This document shows, in pieces, positions 1 to 10,979 of a DNA stretch of 64,000 nt; position 1 is the stretch's first letter, and every line of letters starts with the position of its first letter. The position numbers and the translations under genes were made by a program. The DNA is taken from assembly GCF_000002595.2 (NCBI RefSeq), contig NC_057019.1:3410368-3474367 (forward strand), read 5' to 3'. The notes beneath the pieces were generated by a model that was not told the DNA's origin, made no database searches, and was given only the letters and a program-made list of their open reading frames with translations. The DNA comes from Chlamydomonas reinhardtii (Eukaryota; Chlorophyta; Chlorophyceae; Chlamydomonadales; Chlamydomonadaceae).

Positions 1-330
1 TGAAGTACATTGATGCAGTCAGTGGAATGCAGTAGTACTGGTGCGTGGGGGCAGTTGACATGGGTTGGTGAGGGCACTTGGCATAAAATGCAGCAGGCTG
101 ATGTGTGTGGTCACTGCTAGGGCAGGGCTTGTATCAAGGTGGAATCATATAAAGGAGACACTTTACAGGCCATAATGAACAACCCTAAACCCAGGCTGGC
201 AGGCGGGCTGGGCGGGGGCTGCACGGCATGCAGCTGGGCGGGGGCTGGGCGGGCCTGGGCGGGGGCTGGGCGGGCCTGGGAGGGGGCTGGGTGGAGGCTG
301 GGCGGCAGCTGGGCGGGCCTGGGCCACAGC
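1..330. repeat. unassigned leader with G-rich minisatellite
   Basis: Bases 1-194 contain nothing I recognise. From about 195 to 330 the plus strand is an imperfect minisatellite built from GGGCGGGGGCT and GGGCGGGCCT units. It gives proline/alanine-rich ORFs on the minus strand that look like by-products of the repeat. The many G runs could form quadruplexes. Confidence 0.6.
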
Positions 331-537
331 ACGGTAACCAAGCGGTCACTGCAAGGTAACCAGTTGGTCCGACACTGGTGACCATGCGGTCTGTTAACCG
401 CTGGTAACCAGTGAGGCGGTCTATTAACCGTCGGTCTGCGGCCTGAAGCCCAAATAAACCGATGGTAACCTGAGTGCCAAACCAGCCATTCCTCCCGGGA
501 TAACCGCTGGGTAACCAGCGATTAACCGATGGTTTAA
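331..537. repeat. cluster of GGTAACC / TTAACC palindromic motifs
   Basis: About ten copies of GGTAACC, GGTGACC or TTAACC lie in about 200 bp, for example at 333, 355, 377, 394, 403, 424, 464, 510 and 522. GGTNACC is self-complementary, so each site reads the same on both strands. Spacing is irregular, so this is not a simple tandem repeat. It could be the degenerate end of a transposable element or a binding-site cluster; no function can be assigned. Confidence 0.5.
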
Positions 538-540
538 TAG

Positions 541-1484
<944 letters not shown>

Positions 1485-1568
1485 TTTTTTTTTTGAGGAA
1501 TCAAGTACAGCTTTTGTTTTTTAGGAATCATTTTGTTTTTTGGGAATCATTTTGTTTTTTAGGAATCA
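1485..1568 (-). repeat. stacked LINE 3'-tail remnants (19-bp units)
   Basis: A T10 run followed by GAGGAATCA (1485-1503) is the minus-strand image of the LINE 3' terminus. A 10-bp scrap of LINE RT sequence (1504-1513) follows. Then come three 19-bp units, TTTTG + TTTTTT + RGGAATCA, at about 1512-1568; the last runs into a long minus-strand LINE copy. They look like serial insertions, or slippage copies, of only the last few bases of the element. Confidence 0.75.
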
Positions 1569-2610
1569 TCCTTACAAGGTTGAACAGGGGCAGACGCGCT
1601 GCCCCCCTGCCGCCTGAAAGCAGCCTGGTCCCCGAGACCAGAACCCGGACAGGGCAAGAAGAGAAGAAAAGAGAAGAAAATAGAAAGCAAACACCTCGAA
1701 ACCGCCACCAACCACCCCCATCCACCCCACCCCATCCCGACCCGGCAGACAGAGCAGGAGGCTGGCCCCCCCGCCCCCCGGGAGGGGTTGCACAAAAACA
1801 CTGCCAGACCTAACCCAAGCACCAACCTACACCACAGCCTAACCGCAAGAACCACCACCACCGCGCGCCAGAAAAGAAAACACCAGCGCTACGCACTCGC
1901 CCCGCCCAAACTCACCCCACCCCCACAAGCTGGTTGCTTAAGCAACACCCCAGGAGAACCGGCAGAGGAGACACAAGCAGAAAACTAAACGGGCCAGATG
2001 TGGCGCTGACTAAGCGGGCTCCAGCCCGCTGCAAGATCGGTAAGGATGATTCCTCAAAAAGAAAAAGATGCGCTGTGCAGGAAGGCCCACAGCCGCCCAG
2101 GCGCTACGACGCCAGCCAGAGCTAAAACACATGGGCGCCAGATAAGCTGATGATGATAATACGCCACGCCAGCGCCTGGAAAGAAACGCCGCCTAAAAGG
2201 AAATCTAGGGGGCCTGCACAGGTGATGCAAGCGTCAGCCGCTATTTCAACTTCGGTAACCCACCCTGAACCTCCTCCACTTCACAAAGCGCGCCATCCGC
2301 CGACCAGATGGCAACAAAGTGCTCCAGCTTAGCCGCCTTGAGCTGTGCGGTGAGAAGCCATGCGGTCCCCCAGCATGAAGCCCGCGTCCGTCACTGGCGG
2401 CGCCGCTGCCTGGGGCGCAACGCAGGCCCACAGCTGCTGCAGCCACGTCCTCGCCTGCGCATAAGCTGGACACTCCAGGAAGATGTGCGTCAGGCTGGCC
2501 CACGCCCGCGGGCCAGGTGGCCCGCAGGCGGGGTGAGGACAGTGCGCCCCCAACCCCCCGCACCCCGTGGTCACCCGTGGCCGAATGCCCTTGCCCGCCC
2601 TGTACAGCCC
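1550..2610 (-). mobile_element. L1-like LINE copy A, 3' portion (minus)
   Basis: This minus-oriented, 5'-truncated LINE begins at its tail (1550-1575), continues through the 3' UTR to about 2213, then the C-terminal coding part to 2610. The coding part includes the zinc motif that reads CGGLGAHCPHPAC in better copies. Compared with the copy at 6.6-8.9 kb it lacks about 228 bp (joined near 2345), which keeps frame. It also carries a small tail insertion at about 2040-2067. The junction at 2610/2611 with a plus-oriented copy is abrupt, without an obvious target-site duplication. Confidence 0.85.
2040..2067 (+). mobile_element. micro-insertion of LINE 3' tail
   Basis: TAAGGATGATTCCTC plus an A-rich run interrupts copy A, where the related stretch near 9820 reads straight through. 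The piece is the last 15 or so bases of the LINE followed by the A tail, in the opposite orientation to its host. Confidence 0.75.
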
Positions 2611-2633
2611 AAGGATGAATTTAAAAGCCCGTA

Positions 2634-4487
2634 GTGGGATTTCGGGTGGAGTGGTGTGGTCCGCCTCTGGTGTGCACTGCTCTGCTCCACCTTCCTGCCG
2701 GGGACGGGCTCCTGGGCTTCACTGTCTGGGACTCGGAGTCGGCGTCAGCAGCCGGCGCGCAGGAGCCCATCACGCACTTGAAGGTGCCGGGGCAACTGGC
2801 GCCTGTGGCGCTCACGGGGCCGGGCACGCGCAACACTGTCTCCGCAGCCGCCGCAGCCATGTACAGCAGCACCAGCCCCACCGGCCTGTTCCGCGTGCAG
2901 CCGGTCTGTACGGCGTCGCAGCAACAGCTTCTGGCGGCCATTGACCGCAAGGTTCCGGCGGATCTGCAGGCCGCCGCAGAGGGGTCCGGTGACGGCGCCC
3001 TCAGTGATGCCGAGCTGATGGCAGCGCTGGCTGGCTCCGCCAATGGTAAAGCGCCTGGGTCGGACGGGGTCCCGTACGAGGTGTACAAGGTTTTCTGGGC
3101 GCTGCTGGGTCCGCGCTTGTGTGCTGCTGCTGCCGCTGCCTTTGCTGCCGCTGCAGACGCCCACGATGGCGGTGAAATGGCGGCGGCACTGCCCGCCTCC
3201 TGGCGGGAGGGCATCATCACGCTCATCTACAAGGGCAAAAGCCTGGACCGCGCCGAGCTGGCGTCGTACCAGCCCATCACGCTGCTCAACTGCGACTTCA
3301 AGATGGTGTCCAAGGCCGTCAGCGCCCGCCTGCAGCCCGCCCTGGATGCAGTTGTGGATGAGCTGCAGACCGCGTTCATCACCGGGCGCTGGATTGGAGA
3401 CAACGCGCTGTACCTCCAAGGCCTGATCGAATGGATGCGCCTGGACGTGGGCGCGGACGGCACGCCACGGCAGGGTGGTGCGCTGTACTTCTTGGACATT
3501 GAAACGTATGACCGGGTGCACCGGCAGTGGCTGTATGCGTCCGCAGAGGGACTGGGGTTTGGGCCGCGCATGCTGCGCTGGATCCGCCTGCTCACTGCCA
3601 ACGGCTCTGCCCACGTGTGTGTGAACGGGATGCTCTCTGACGCCTTCCCAGTGCTGAACGGCTTGCCGCAGGGCAGCACCGCCTCACCACCCCTGTGGGT
3701 CATCCAGATGCAGCCACTGACGTCCTTTCTGCGGCGGCAGGTGGAGCAAGGGGCACTGCGCACGCCCCTGTCACCCAGCGGCGAGCAGGCGCCACCTGCT
3801 GCCCACCACGCTGATGACACGACCCTCACGGCGCGCGACCCGGCGGTGGACGGGCCGGTCCTGATGGCGGCAGTACAGCTGTTCTGCCGCGCGTCCAACG
3901 CCCGTGTCCATCCGGACAAGAGCAAGGCCATGGGCCTTGGCAGGTTTGCGCACCTGACGGGCCCTTGCCCACACACGGGGGTGCCGTTTACCACTGGCGC
4001 CGTGACGCACCTGGGGGTGCCTCTGTCGTGGGACTCTGATGCGGCTGCAGCTGATCTGTTCACCCGGCGGGCTCGCGGCATGGCGTTTGTGGCGCGTCTG
4101 TGGGCTGCCCTGTCTCTGACCCTGGTTGGCCGTGTGCACATTGCGAAGCAGGTGCTGGCGGCGAAGCTGGCCTACCACTTCAGCTTCCTCAACCCGTCGC
4201 CTGCGCAGCTGAAGGAACTCACCGACCTGGTGGACCACTTTGCTGCGCGCTCCGTGCACGCTGAGGATGCCAGCCTGGTGTCGCACGGGAACCCGCTCCT
4301 GCTGCCAAAGCGGGAAACGACCTGTCTGCCGTACAAGGATGGGGGTGTCAACCACGTCGACCTGCCTGCGTTCCTGTCTGCCCTGCAAGCTAAGACTTTC
4401 GCCCTCCTTGCCCAGCCAGGCCGGCAACCCTGGAAGACGCTCACCCGGGCGCTGCTTACCCATGTGCGCCCGGCCTTTTTTTTTTAG
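2634..4487 (+). pseudogene. L1-like reverse transcriptase ORF (copy B)
   Basis: The open frame of 617 codons covers most of an L1-type RT. Recognisable parts are KAPGSDGVPYEVYK before the fingers, GIITLIYKGKSLDRAELASY, the ITLLNCDFK block, FITGRWIGDN, GLPQGSTASPPLW (motif B) and HADDTTL as the catalytic box. Motif A reads YFLDIETYDRV, one residue shorter than the IEKAYDRV of copy E. The frame ends where a minus-oriented LINE tail was inserted (stop at 4485-4487); the protein would otherwise run on into the C-terminal region. Without endonuclease and with the frame broken, this is a dead copy, although its RT core reads well, suggesting modest age. Confidence 0.88.
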
Positions 4488-4500
4488 GAATCATCCTTAC
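4475..4500 (-). mobile_element. micro-insertion of LINE 3' tail in RT ORF
   Basis: A T run plus AGGAATCATCCTTACAAG interrupts copy B exactly where copy E (near 12376) reads CGCCCGGACTCCGCC without a break. No clear target-site duplication is visible. It supplies the stop that ends the RT frame. Confidence 0.85.
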
Positions 4501-6566
4501 AAGACTCTGCCACCACGTGGGCGTGGGTGTACAGCGACGCGCCGGCGCCAGCGGGGCTGCCTGCCCGGCTGGCGGCCGCGGTCGGCCACGTGTGGAGCGA
4601 GCGCGGGCGTGGAACAGCATCCGCCGCAGCCAGCCACTCAGCCGCCAGCGGCGCCACCACAGTGGCGGGTTAGCCTGGACCAGCTGTGGGTGGCTAACGC
4701 TGCGGGGGCTGTGTCCTACGTCCATTACACGGGGCGGCTCTTGGAGCCTGGGCCTGGCGTGCTGCCCCCGGCGGTGGATGGGGCATGGCAGCCTGCCTGT
4801 GTGCTGCAGCACCGCAAGCCGCGGCACCTGTGGACCTTTGAAGAGCGGGCGGCGTACGATGCAGCATCACCAGGGGAACGGGCGGGGGCGTGGCCTCGGG
4901 CGCCGTACTTCCTGGCGCCGGAGGCTGGGGTGGTGGTGCACCCGGAGCACTGCCGGATTGCGGGTGTCAGCTTGGCGGACTACACGGTGCGGGACGTGCG
5001 GCGGGCCATCACCGCGGCCAACCCGGCCGCACCTCTGGCTCCGGCCCGCCCCGCAGCCATGCCGTGCCCGGCGCCAGCGCAGCAGGCGGGGGGTCCGGGG
5101 ACCCAGCCGGCGGCACAGTCGCGGCTGGCGGAGCGGGAGGCGGAGTGGCAGCGTGCAGCGGCGCGGCTGACCACCACGGCGGCGCAGCACTTCCACAATA
5201 ACCCGGTGGCTCTGGACCCCTGGCTCCACCGCACCTCCGCGGCAGCCGGGCAGCAGAACACGCCGGCGAGAGAGCTGCAGTCGTATGCGTCCCCGTCCCA
5301 GCAGTCGGGTGAGGGGCCGCGGCGTTCCGCGCGGCTGCAGGAGCAGGCGGCGGGCGGGGCGGGGCCTAGCACGGGGCCTGCCACGGCGGCGGCGGCAGCA
5401 GCGGTGGCGGTGGCGGGCGACCCTCGCACGCCGCCCCCGGATGCGTCCCTTCTGCGGGGTACGTGGCGGAGGCTGTGGGACAGCCACGCCAGTCGGGGGG
5501 CAAAGGTGCTGGTGTACCGGCTGCAACATGCTTACCTGCCTTGCGGGCTGTACAGGGCGGGCAAGGGCATTCGGCCACGGGTGACCACGGGGTGCGGGGG
5601 GTTGGGGGCGCACTGTCCTCACCCCGCCTGCGGGCCACCTGGCCCGCGGGCGTGGGCCAGCCTGACACACATCTTCCTGGAGTGTCCAGCTTATGCGCAG
5701 GCAAGGACGTGGCTACAGCAGCTGTGGGCCTGCGTTTCACTGCCGCCACGCTAACCCCTGAAACCCTGTCGGCTCTGCCCACACAGCTTCTCACCGCACA
5801 GCTCAAGGCGGCTAAGCTGGCGCACTTTGTTGCCATCTGGACGGCGGGTGGCGCGCTTTGTGAAGTGGAGGAGGTTCAGGGTGGGTCACCGAAGTTGAAC
5901 TTGCGGCTGACGCTTGCATCACCTGTGCAGGCCCCCTAGGTTTCCTTTTGGGCGGCGTTTCTTTCCAGGCGCTGGCGTGGCGTGATATCGTCATCAGCTT
6001 ATCTGGCGCCCATGTGTTTTAGCTCTGGCTGGCGTCGCAGCGCCTGGGCGGCTGTGGGCCTTCCTGCACAGCGCGTCTTGCGGCGGGCTGGAGCCCGCGT
6101 AGTCAGCGCCACATCTGGCCCGTTTAGTTTTCTGCTTGTGTCTCCTCTGCCGGTTCTCCTGGGTTCTCCTGGGGTGTTGCTTAAGCAACCGACTTGTGGG
6201 GGTGGGGTGGGTTTGGGCAGGGCGAGTGCGTAGCGCTGGTGTTTTCTCTTCTGGCGCGCGGTGGTGGTGGTTCTTGCGGTTAGGCTGTGGTGTAGGTTGG
6301 TGCTTGGGTTAGGTCTGGCGGTGTTTTTTGTGCAACCCCTCCCGGGGGGCGGGGGGGCCAGCCTCCTGCTCTGTCTGCCGGGTCGGGGTGGGATGGGGTG
6401 GGATTGGTGGTTGCTGGCGTTTTCGAGGTGTTTGCTTTCTGTTTTCTTCTCTTTTCTTCTCTTCTTGCCCTATCAGGGTTCTGGTCTCGGGGACCAGGCT
6501 GCTTTCAGGCAGCAGGGGGGCAGCGCGTCTGCCCCTGTTCAACCTTGTAAGGATGATTCCTCAAAG

Positions 6567-8884
6567 AAAACCTTTGGACCTTTGAAGAGCGGGCGGCGTA
6601 CGATGCAGCATCACCAGGGGAACGGGCGGGGGCGTGGCCTCGGGCGCCGTACTTCCTGGCGCCGGAGGCTGGGGTGGTGGTGCACCCGGCGCACTGCCGG
6701 ATTGCGGGTGTCAGCTTGGCGGACTACACTGTGCGGGACGTGCGGCGGGCCATCACCGCGGCTAACCCGGCCGCACCTCCGGCTCCGGCCCGCCCCGCAG
6801 CCATGCCGTGCCCGGCGCCAGCACAGCAGGCGGGGGGTTCGGGGACCCAGCCGGCGGCACAGTCGCGGCTGGCGGAGCGGGAGGCAGAGTGGCAGCGTGC
6901 AGCGGCGCAGCTGACCACCACGGCGGCGCAGCACTTCCACAATAACCCGGTGGCTCTGGACCCCTGGCTCCACCGCACCTCCGCGGCAGCCGGGCAGCAG
7001 AACACGCCGGCGAGAGAACTGCAGTCGTATGCGTCCCCGTCCCAGCAGTCGGGTGAGGGGCCGCGGCGGTCCGCGCGGCTGCAGGAGCAGGCGGCGGGCG
7101 GGGCGGGACCTAGCACGGGGCCTGCCACGGCGGCGGCGGCAGCAGCGGCGGCGGTGGAGGGCGACCCTCGCATGCCGCCCCCGGATGCGTCCCTTCTGAG
7201 GGGTACGTGGCGGAGGCTGTGGGACAGCCACGCCAGTCCGGGGGCAAAGGTGCTGGTGTACCGGCTGCAACATGCTTACCTGCCTTGCGGGCTGTACAGG
7301 GCGGGCAAGGGCATTCGGCCACGGGTGACCACGGGGTGCGGGGGGTTGGGGGCGCACTGTCCTCACCCCGCCTGCGGGCCACCTGGCCCGCGGGCGTGGG
7401 CCAGCCTGACGCACATCTTCCTGGAGTGTCCAGCTTATGCGCAGGCAAGGACGTGGCTGCAGCAGCTGTGGGCCTGCGTTGCGCCCCAGGCAGCGGCGCC
7501 GCCAGTGACGGACGCGGGCTTCATGCTGGGGGACCGCATGGGTATGTGGGCCTCAGGCCCGCGCGCGGGGGGCGGGCGCGCTGCTGTGGAGCACTTTGCG
7601 GGCCACCTTCTTGTACGCCGTCTGGTGTGCGTACTGGTCCCGCGAGCCGGCTAAGCAGACGTCGGAGCATGTGGTTCGGGAGGTGGTCAGCGAGCTGTGC
7701 AGGGTGATGCAGCTGCGTTTCACTGCCGCCACGCTAACCCCTGAAACCCTGTCGGCTCTGCCCACTCAGCTTCTCACCGCACAGCTCAAGGCGGCTAAGC
7801 TGGAGCACTTTGTGGCCATCTGGACGGCGGGTGGCGCGCTTTGTGAAGTGGAGGAGGTTCAGGGTGGGTCACCGAAGTTGAACTTGCGGCTGACGCTTGC
7901 ATCACCTGTGCAGGCCCCCTAGATTTCCTTTTGGGCGGCGTTTCTTTCCAGGCGCTGGCGTGGCGTATTATCATCATCAGCTTATCTGGCGCCCATGAGT
8001 ACTAGCTCTGGCTGGAGTGGCAGCGCCTGGGCGGCTGTGGGACTGCCTGCACAGCGCGTCTTGCAGCGGACTGGAGCCCGCTTAGTCAGCGCCACATCTG
8101 GCCCGTTTAGTTTTCTGCTTGTGTCTCCTCTGCCGGTTCTCCTGGGGTGTTGCTGAAGCAACCGACTTGTGGGGGTGGGGTGGGTTTGGGCGGGGCGAGT
8201 GCGTAGCACTGGTGTTGGCTTGCCCCTTCCCCCGAAGTGTTGGCTTGCCCCTTCCCCCGAAGGGGAAGGGGCAATAGCGAATTTGGGGGAGGGGGGTTGT
8301 CTGCAACCATCGGCCATACTGGGCCATTGCGGTCGCACCGAGCTCGCCGCGGGGGGCCCTCCCGGTTATTCCAGTTTTGAGTTGAGTTATAACCTTGAAA
8401 CCCGAGCGCAGCAAAATTTGTCGTGCAAATAATGCGCCTTTCTATGTATGTATTGCAAAGCGTAACTTTATGAAAACGCAAGCCCTATGCCAGAGCGGGG
8501 CAAACGCACAAGCGCAGCGTTTGCATTAGAGCTCCAGCGCAACATACAATATATCACAAATTGTATCGATAATTAAGGCTCCCGGCACGGAAGGACGCAA
8601 GACGGAGGAATCGACGCGTTGGAGGATCCCGGAAATTGCGCGCGAAAGCGCGAGTTTTCTTTTCTGGCGCGCGGTGGTGGTGGTTCTTGCGGTTAGGCTG
8701 TGGTGTAGGTTGGTGCTTGGGTTAGGTCTGGCGGTGTTTTTGTGCAACCCCTCCCGGGGGGCGGGGGGGCCAGCCTCCTGCTCTGTCTGCCGGGCCGGGG
8801 TGGGGTGGGGTGGGATGGATGGGGGTGGCTGGTGGTGGTTTTTCGAGGTGTTTGCTTTCTGTTTTCTTCCCTTTTCTTCTCTTC
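6567..8884 (+). mobile_element. L1-like LINE copy C (plus), 5'-truncated
   Basis: The copy begins directly after the A run of copy B, inside the LINE coding region (TTTGAAGAGCGGGCGGCG). It runs through the zinc motif at about 7340-7440, the C-terminal end near 7920 and the 3' UTR. It retains the segment deleted in copy B. The UTR is split by an unrelated element of about 440 bp (8216-8653) and ends at about 8884, short of the normal terminus. An open frame spans 6674-7654. Tail-to-head joining with copy B suggests insertion targeted to the A-rich end of an older copy. Confidence 0.85.
8213..8656 (-). mobile_element. non-autonomous repeat R1, copy 1
   Basis: About 438 bp interrupts the 3' UTR of copy C, flanked by GTT on both sides (8213-8215 and 8654-8656). 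The uninterrupted sequence is seen at 6235-6255 and 26400-26420. It has no coding capacity. One end carries a strong hairpin, GCCCCTTCCCCCGAAGGGG, and the first 25 bp or so are duplicated. The other end is TCGCGCTTTCGCGCGCAATT (minus-strand reading). A second copy lies at 60121-60489 and a worn third ends near 31674. Terminal inverted repeats are not evident; the class is unknown. Confidence 0.75.
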
Positions 8885-9296
8885 TGGATCGGTGGTATGT
8901 CAGTGCCACCGCGGCGCCGTGGGTGGTGGATGTCGCACGCATGTATGGGGCACCTGGGGACCACAACGGTGTGCTGCTCACCCTGTCCTTGCCCGACCTG
9001 CCGCATGCGCACCGGGAGCAGTGGCGCTTCCCCACGTACCTGCTGTTTCACCCCTTGCTGCGTTTGGAGCTCGAGCAGCGCTTGGAGGCGCACGTTGCCG
9101 AAAATCCCGTGGCCAGTACAGTGCCGCCACTGACGTCCTTTCTGCGGCGGCAGTTGGAGCAAGGGGCACTGCGCACGCCCCTGTTACCCAGTGGCGAGCA
9201 GGCGCCACCTGCTGCCCACCACGCTGACGACACGACCCTCACGGCGCGCGACCCGGCAGTGGACGGGCCGGTCCTGATGGCGGCAGTACAGCTTTT
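8885..9296 (+). mobile_element. chimeric LINE fragment: endonuclease end fused to RT
   Basis: The translated plus strand reads ARMYGAPGDHNGVLLTLSLP, the end of an L1-type APE endonuclease (the GDHNGV block stands where SDH is usual). It continues to the linker FPTYLLFHPLLRLELEQRL, then jumps at about 9123 to the RT segment PLTSFLRRQ and on to HADDTTL. The 5' half of the RT is deleted. This is the only piece of the family's endonuclease that I see in the window, so it helps class the family as APE-type. Confidence 0.7.
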
Positions 9297-9321
9297 GTTT
9301 TTTAGGAATCATCCTTACAAG
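9297..9321 (-). mobile_element. micro-insertion of LINE 3' tail
   Basis: TTGTTTTTTAGGAATCATCCTTACAAGG cuts the RT fragment at GCAGTACAGCTT. The same RT-to-tail junction is found at 1504-1530. A longer minus-oriented copy follows at once. Confidence 0.8.
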
Positions 9322-10756
9322 GTTTTTTTTTTTGAGGAATCATCCTTACAAGGTTGAACAGGGGCAGACGCGCTGCCCCCCTACTGCCGGAAAGCAGCCT
9401 GGTCCCCGAGACCAGAACCCGGACAGGGCAAGCAAGAAGAGAAGAAAAGAGAAGAAAACAGAAAGCAAACACCTCGAAAACCGCCACCAACCACCCCCAT
9501 CCATCCCACCTCACCCCACCCCGACCCGGCAGACAGAGCAGGAGGCTGGCCCCCCCCGCCCCCCGGGAGGGGTTGCACAAAAATACCGCCAGACCTAACC
9601 CAAGCACCAACCTACACCACAGCCTAACCGCAAGAACCACCACCACCGCGCGCCAGAAAAGAAAACACCAGCGCTACGCACTTGCCCCGCCCAAACCCAC
9701 CCCACCCCCACAAGTCGGTTGCTTAAGCAACACCCCAGGAGAACCGGCAGAGGAGACACAAGCAGAAAACTAAACGGGCCAGATGTGGCGCTGACTACGC
9801 GGGCTCCAGCCCGCCGCAAGACGCGCTGTGCAGGAAGGCCCACAGCCGCCCAGGCGCTGCGACGCCAGCCAGAGTTAAAACACATGGGCGCCAGATAAGC
9901 TGATGACGATATCACGCCACGCCAGCGCCTGGAAAGAAACGCCGCCCAAAAAGGAAACTTAGGGGGCCTGCACAGGTGATGCAAGCGTCAGCCGCAAGTT
10001 CAACTTCGGTGACCCACCCTGAACCTCCTCCACTTCACAAAGCGCGCCACCCGCCGCCCAGATGGCCACAAAGTGCTCCAGCTTAGCCGCCTTGAGCTGC
10101 GCGGTGAGAAGCTGTGTGGGCAGAGCCGACAGGGTTTCAGGGGTTAGCGTGGCGGCAGTGAAACGCAGCTGCATCACCCTGCGCAGCTCGCTGACCCTCC
10201 CCCTGCCGGTGTTTCGCAGGCTGCGCACAATGGCTCGGACGGTTGCCGAAGGGAGGGACGTCTGGTGTTGTGCTGGGTCCCCGAACCCCCCGCCTGCTGT
10301 GCTGGCGCCGGGCACAGCATGGCTGCGGGGCGGGCCGGAGCCAGAGGTGCGGCCGGGTTAGCCGCAGTGATGGCCCGCCGCACGTCCCGCACCGTGTAGT
10401 CCGCCAAGCTGACACCCGCAATCCGGCAGTGCTCCGGGTGCACCACCACCCCAGCCTCCGGCGCCAGGAAGTACGGCGCCCGAGGCCACGCCCCCGCCCG
10501 TTCCCCTGGTGATGCTGCATCGTACGCCGCCCGCTCTTCAAAGGTCCACAGGTGCCGCGGCTTGCGGTGCTGCAGCACACAGGCAGGCTGCCACGCCCCA
10601 TCCACCGCCGGGGGCAGCACGCCAGGCCCAGGCTCCAAGAGCCGCCCCGTGTAGTGGACGTAGGACACAGCCCCCGCAGCGTTAGCCACCCACAGCTGGT
10701 CCAGGCTAACCCGCCACTGTGGCGGCGCCGCTGGCGGCTGAGTGGCTGGCTGCGGC
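9322..10756 (-). mobile_element. L1-like LINE copy D (minus)
   Basis: From the T run at 9322 the copy shows, in minus orientation, the complete 3' terminus, the 3' UTR to about 9960, the C-terminal coding end, and after about 10275 the alanine-rich central coding region. Between about 10196 and 10274 it holds some 80 bp absent from the other copies at the point where they carry the zinc motif region, so it is internally rearranged. It stops abruptly at about 10756, where plus-oriented copy E begins. Confidence 0.82.
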
Positions 10757-10979
10757 GCCAGCAGCACCAGCCCCACCGGCCTGTTTCGCGTGCAGCCGGT
10801 CTGTATGGCGTCGCAGCAACAGCTTCTGGCGGCCATTGACCGCAAGGTTCCGGCGGATCTGCAGGCCGCCGCAGAGGGGTCCGGTGACGGCGCCCTCAGT
10901 GATGCCGAGCTGATGGCAGCGCTGGCTGGCTCCGCCAATCAATGGTAAAGCGCCTGGGTCGGACGGGGTCCCGTACGAG

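Larger units (their letters stand above)
2611..6566 (+). mobile_element. L1-like LINE copy B (plus), RT to 3' end
   Basis: This is one of the two longest stretches of the family here. It contains the region before the RT, the RT, the C-terminal zinc motif, the 3' UTR (about 5938-6550) and the terminal GTAAGGATGATTCCTC with a short A run at 6550-6566. It is 5'-truncated and lacks the endonuclease. A minus-oriented tail scrap sits at 4475-4500. A 239-bp deletion near 5733 lies between two CTGCGTT direct repeats that are still seen at 7474 and 7713 in copy C. The next plus-oriented copy starts within a few bases of the A run. Confidence 0.9.

Noticed and set aside
331-537. Interstitial telomere tract
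   Set aside because: The motifs are GGTAACC and TTAACC, not TTTTAGGG, and they are not in tandem.
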